The notes below the pieces were generated by a model that saw only the letters and a program-made list of their open reading frames with translations, was not told the origin of the DNA and searched no databases. A program made the position numbers and the translations under genes. A stretch of 64,000 bases of DNA, taken from the NCBI GenBank assembly GCA_014323675.1, contig JACONN010000005.1:124001-188000 (forward strand), in the 5' to 3' direction. This stretch comes from Hormoscilla sp. GM7CHS1pb (GTDB taxonomy: Bacteria; Cyanobacteriota; Cyanobacteriia; Cyanobacteriales; Desertifilaceae). Numbering within the stretch: position 1 is the stretch's first letter; each line of letters begins with the position of its first letter. Shown here in pieces: positions 62,460-64,000 of this stretch.

Positions 62460-62510
62460 TATATTGTTCATGAACGTAGGGCGGGCGGATATTATGCCCT
62501 TCGATGCCAC

Positions 62511-62999
62511 AGTCGGGCGGTCGCGCTATTCGCCGTACCCCTTGTCGCGCATCTAGGATAGGTGGGGCGGGCGGATCGCTTGCCCGTGGGCACCGCTAAT
62601 GCATGACCACACCCCTTTGGAAGCTTCACAGTAACCTCCCTTATGTCCGGAGTGAGGGGGGTTTTATTGAAAGATGCTTGTGTAAGAGGAAGTAACCCCC
62701 TCGAAGCAATCTCTACAAGTGGTGCGCTCAGTCGAACCGCATGTGGGCCGGAGATTGCTAGCCCTCCTGGCGTCGGGCCGCTGCGCTAACGGGGTGTCTG
62801 ATAGAAAAGCATACCACAGTTACGGCTTTGGTATCCCCCCTCGCGCAGGACATCAACTTCAACATTTTGCGCAAGTCGATCCAATCCAGAAGGATATCAA
62901 CTAATGCATGACCACCCTTTCGTTTCCTCTTCGCCCACCCATGTCGTTGCCTGCTAGCGAACGACAGGGTGGGCGAAGAGGAAACGACCCACCGATAAT
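62511..62999. other. Intergenic repeat region before the NADH dehydrogenase gene end
   Basis: 489 bp with fragments of GC-rich dispersed repeats (GGGCGGGCGGAT twice, GCATGACCAC twice at 62599 and 62906). One strong hairpin occupies 62921-62986. I see no gene; the open frame crossing it on the minus strand is produced by the palindrome. Confidence 0.5.
62921..62986. terminator. Very long hairpin after the NDH-2 gene
   Basis: CGTTTCCTCTTCGCCCACCC (62921-62940) + A + TGTCGTT pairs with AACGACA + GGGTGGGCGAAGAGGAAACG (62960-62986); 27 bp of stem with one bulged A and an 11-base loop. It starts 14 bp beyond the stop of the minus-strand gene and probably terminates it. Confidence 0.75.
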
Positions 63000-64000
63000 T
63001 CAAGTAGACAAGACTTCCATTAGCGCGGACTGTAGAGGTTTAGTCATCCAGTTAAAACCAACTTTCACTTGGTGATTGAATGTGGGCAGGCGATAGAGAT
63101 ATATTAGACGTCGGGCAAGATGAGCCAACGGACCATCTAATTTAACTCCCAAACCCGTAAGAGTGGCGTTATCTATCCCTAGGGTCATCATTTCCCCTAA
63201 GTTCTGATAGCGCCAGGGCAGTAGGGGACGCCCGGTGAGGGATGCCCAGATGTTCCAGGCGGTATAATCTGATTGTTGTAAGGCTGCTTGGGCTGTTGCT
63301 GGGACTTGCTGACCTACCGCATCCCGGCATTCTGCTAGATCCCCGAGGGCAAAAATATCTGGATGGTCGATGATTTGTAATGTGGGTGTTGCGATCAACT
63401 GCTGGCGTTGGTTTTGTTTCAGAGGTAGCGATCGCACGACATCGGGGACTCTAGTTCCCACAGTCCATAAAACCACATCCACAGGAATTTTGTCAACCTG
63501 TTCCTTATATACAAGTGACACGGAGTCTGGTTCAATTGATTGGACAGTAGTTTCCAAATCAGTCCATACACCCCGTGCCGACAAAGCATCCATGGCAGCC
63601 TCTCGGTTAAACTCACTCTTAGTACGCAAAATCATATCCCCTTGTTCAATTAACCGCACCCGTCCCCTCATGGAGAGTCTGTCCGCTAGCTTGCATGCTA
63701 ATTCTACCCCAGAATAACCGGCACCAACAATGGCAATGCGAATCTTTTCGGCATCGGACTGTTCTAAGATCCGCAGTTTTTCAGCCAAACGATAGGCGTC
63801 TGCTATGGTACGGAAGGGGATAGCATACTCGGCAGATCCGGGCACCATCTGTAAAGGGGTCTCGCCACCCAGGGCTAAAACTAGCCGATCGGCCTGTAAT
63901 TTTTGCCCATTATCCAACTGTACCTGCTTGCTATCCACATCAATATCGGCTACAGTTGCCTGGATGAAGCGTACCGCGGTGTAGGTGGCTAGAAGTTCGG
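63000..64000 (-). CDS. ndb: Type II NADH dehydrogenase (FAD-dependent, partial)
   Basis: 333 residues are visible; the N-terminal FAD-binding Rossmann part lies beyond the window. The frame enters at the edge as ELLATYTAVRFIQATVADID. LVLALGGETPLQMVPGSAEY + AIPFRTIADAYRLAEKLR, then RIAIVGAGYSGVELACKLAD (the NAD-binding GxGxxG) and DIFALGDLAECRD (second FAD contact) are clear. The end NHQVKVGFNWMTKPLQSALM is the membrane-associating tail of cyanobacterial NDH-2. It oxidises NAD(P)H and reduces plastoquinone without pumping protons. The ATG at 63938 is internal and not the true start. Confidence 0.88.
   Translation of the reverse strand, partial: ELLATYTAVRFIQATVADIDVDSKQVQLDNGQKLQADRLVLALGGETPLQMVPGSAEYAIPFRTIADAYRLAEKLRILEQSDAEKIRIAIVGAGYSGVELACKLADRLSMRGRVRLIEQGDMILRTKSEFNREAAMDALSARGVWTDLETTVQSIEPDSVSLVYKEQVDKIPVDVVLWTVGTRVPDVVRSLPLKQNQRQQLIATPTLQIIDHPDIFALGDLAECRDAVGQQVPATAQAALQQSDYTAWNIWASLTGRPLLPWRYQNLGEMMTLGIDNATLTGLGVKLDGPLAHLARRLIYLYRLPTFNHQVKVGFNWMTKPLQSALMEVLST

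Noticed and set aside
62758..63003. 81-residue open frame on the minus strand
   Set aside because: It runs through a 27-bp palindrome and GC-rich repeats; no family similarity.

Overview
The window is a chromosomal segment of a filamentous, probably non-heterocystous (Oscillatoriales-type) cyanobacterium. The evidence is the many GCGATCGC (HIP1) octamers, ndhL, an sds/murI pair, the tRNA-Leu(UAA) gene with its group I intron, an NhaS3-type antiporter, a hetZ-patU pair and a second HetZ-like gene. Core genes are intact islands separated by mobile-element debris and palindromic repeats.

Layout. 1-12.9 kb: tRNA-Leu(UAG), a transglutaminase-like membrane protein that lacks the catalytic Cys and His, patU and hetZ, solanesyl diphosphate synthase, glutamate racemase, an AMIN/amidase_3 amidase (two frameshifts), a cation:proton antiporter and a nitrilase-family hydrolase. 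13.4-16.5 kb: mobile elements (ISKra4 remnant, 5'-truncated group II intron with RT/HNH split by a 113-bp MITE, IS630 inside a histidine-kinase relic). 16.7-30 kb: a defence/toxin island with a putative toxin/immunity pair, a membrane protein, a small partner gene and a divergent caspase - STAND NTPase - transmembrane - WD40 - lysozyme/GH19-like fusion; then a papain-fold toxin with partner, duplicated Uma2-type genes, and an FG-GAP/RTX relic. 30-37 kb: ISKra4 element, RecD2-like relic, ISAs1 transposase carrying an ORF-less group II intron, an M20 amidohydrolase, an anti-sigma-type ATPase and a second group II intron that contains an inverted fragment of a third. 37-64 kb: mostly housekeeping (asnS, trpA, ndhL, tRNA-Leu(UAA), larC, a TsaC-like gene, HetZ-like, lapA-like, scpA, an NDP-sugar pyrophosphorylase, speA, ndk, two cNMP-binding proteins, clpP, nurA, a HAD hydrolase, type II NADH dehydrogenase), with repeat-rich intergenic stretches.

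The most interesting system is the locus at about 18.7-24.8 kb. A cytoplasmic caspase and STAND sensor/switch is joined through one predicted membrane helix to WD40 repeats and a peptidoglycan-hydrolase-like domain predicted to lie in the periplasm. Two genes run divergently from it. This would fit a suicide (abortive-infection-type) module, which is inference.

Caution. At least ten genes are broken by what looks like loss of exactly one base, mostly in a short homopolymer, including genes expected to be functional (amidase, HetZ-adjacent gene). This may reflect systematic sequence error, so 'pseudogene' calls based only on a frameshift should be read with that in mind.
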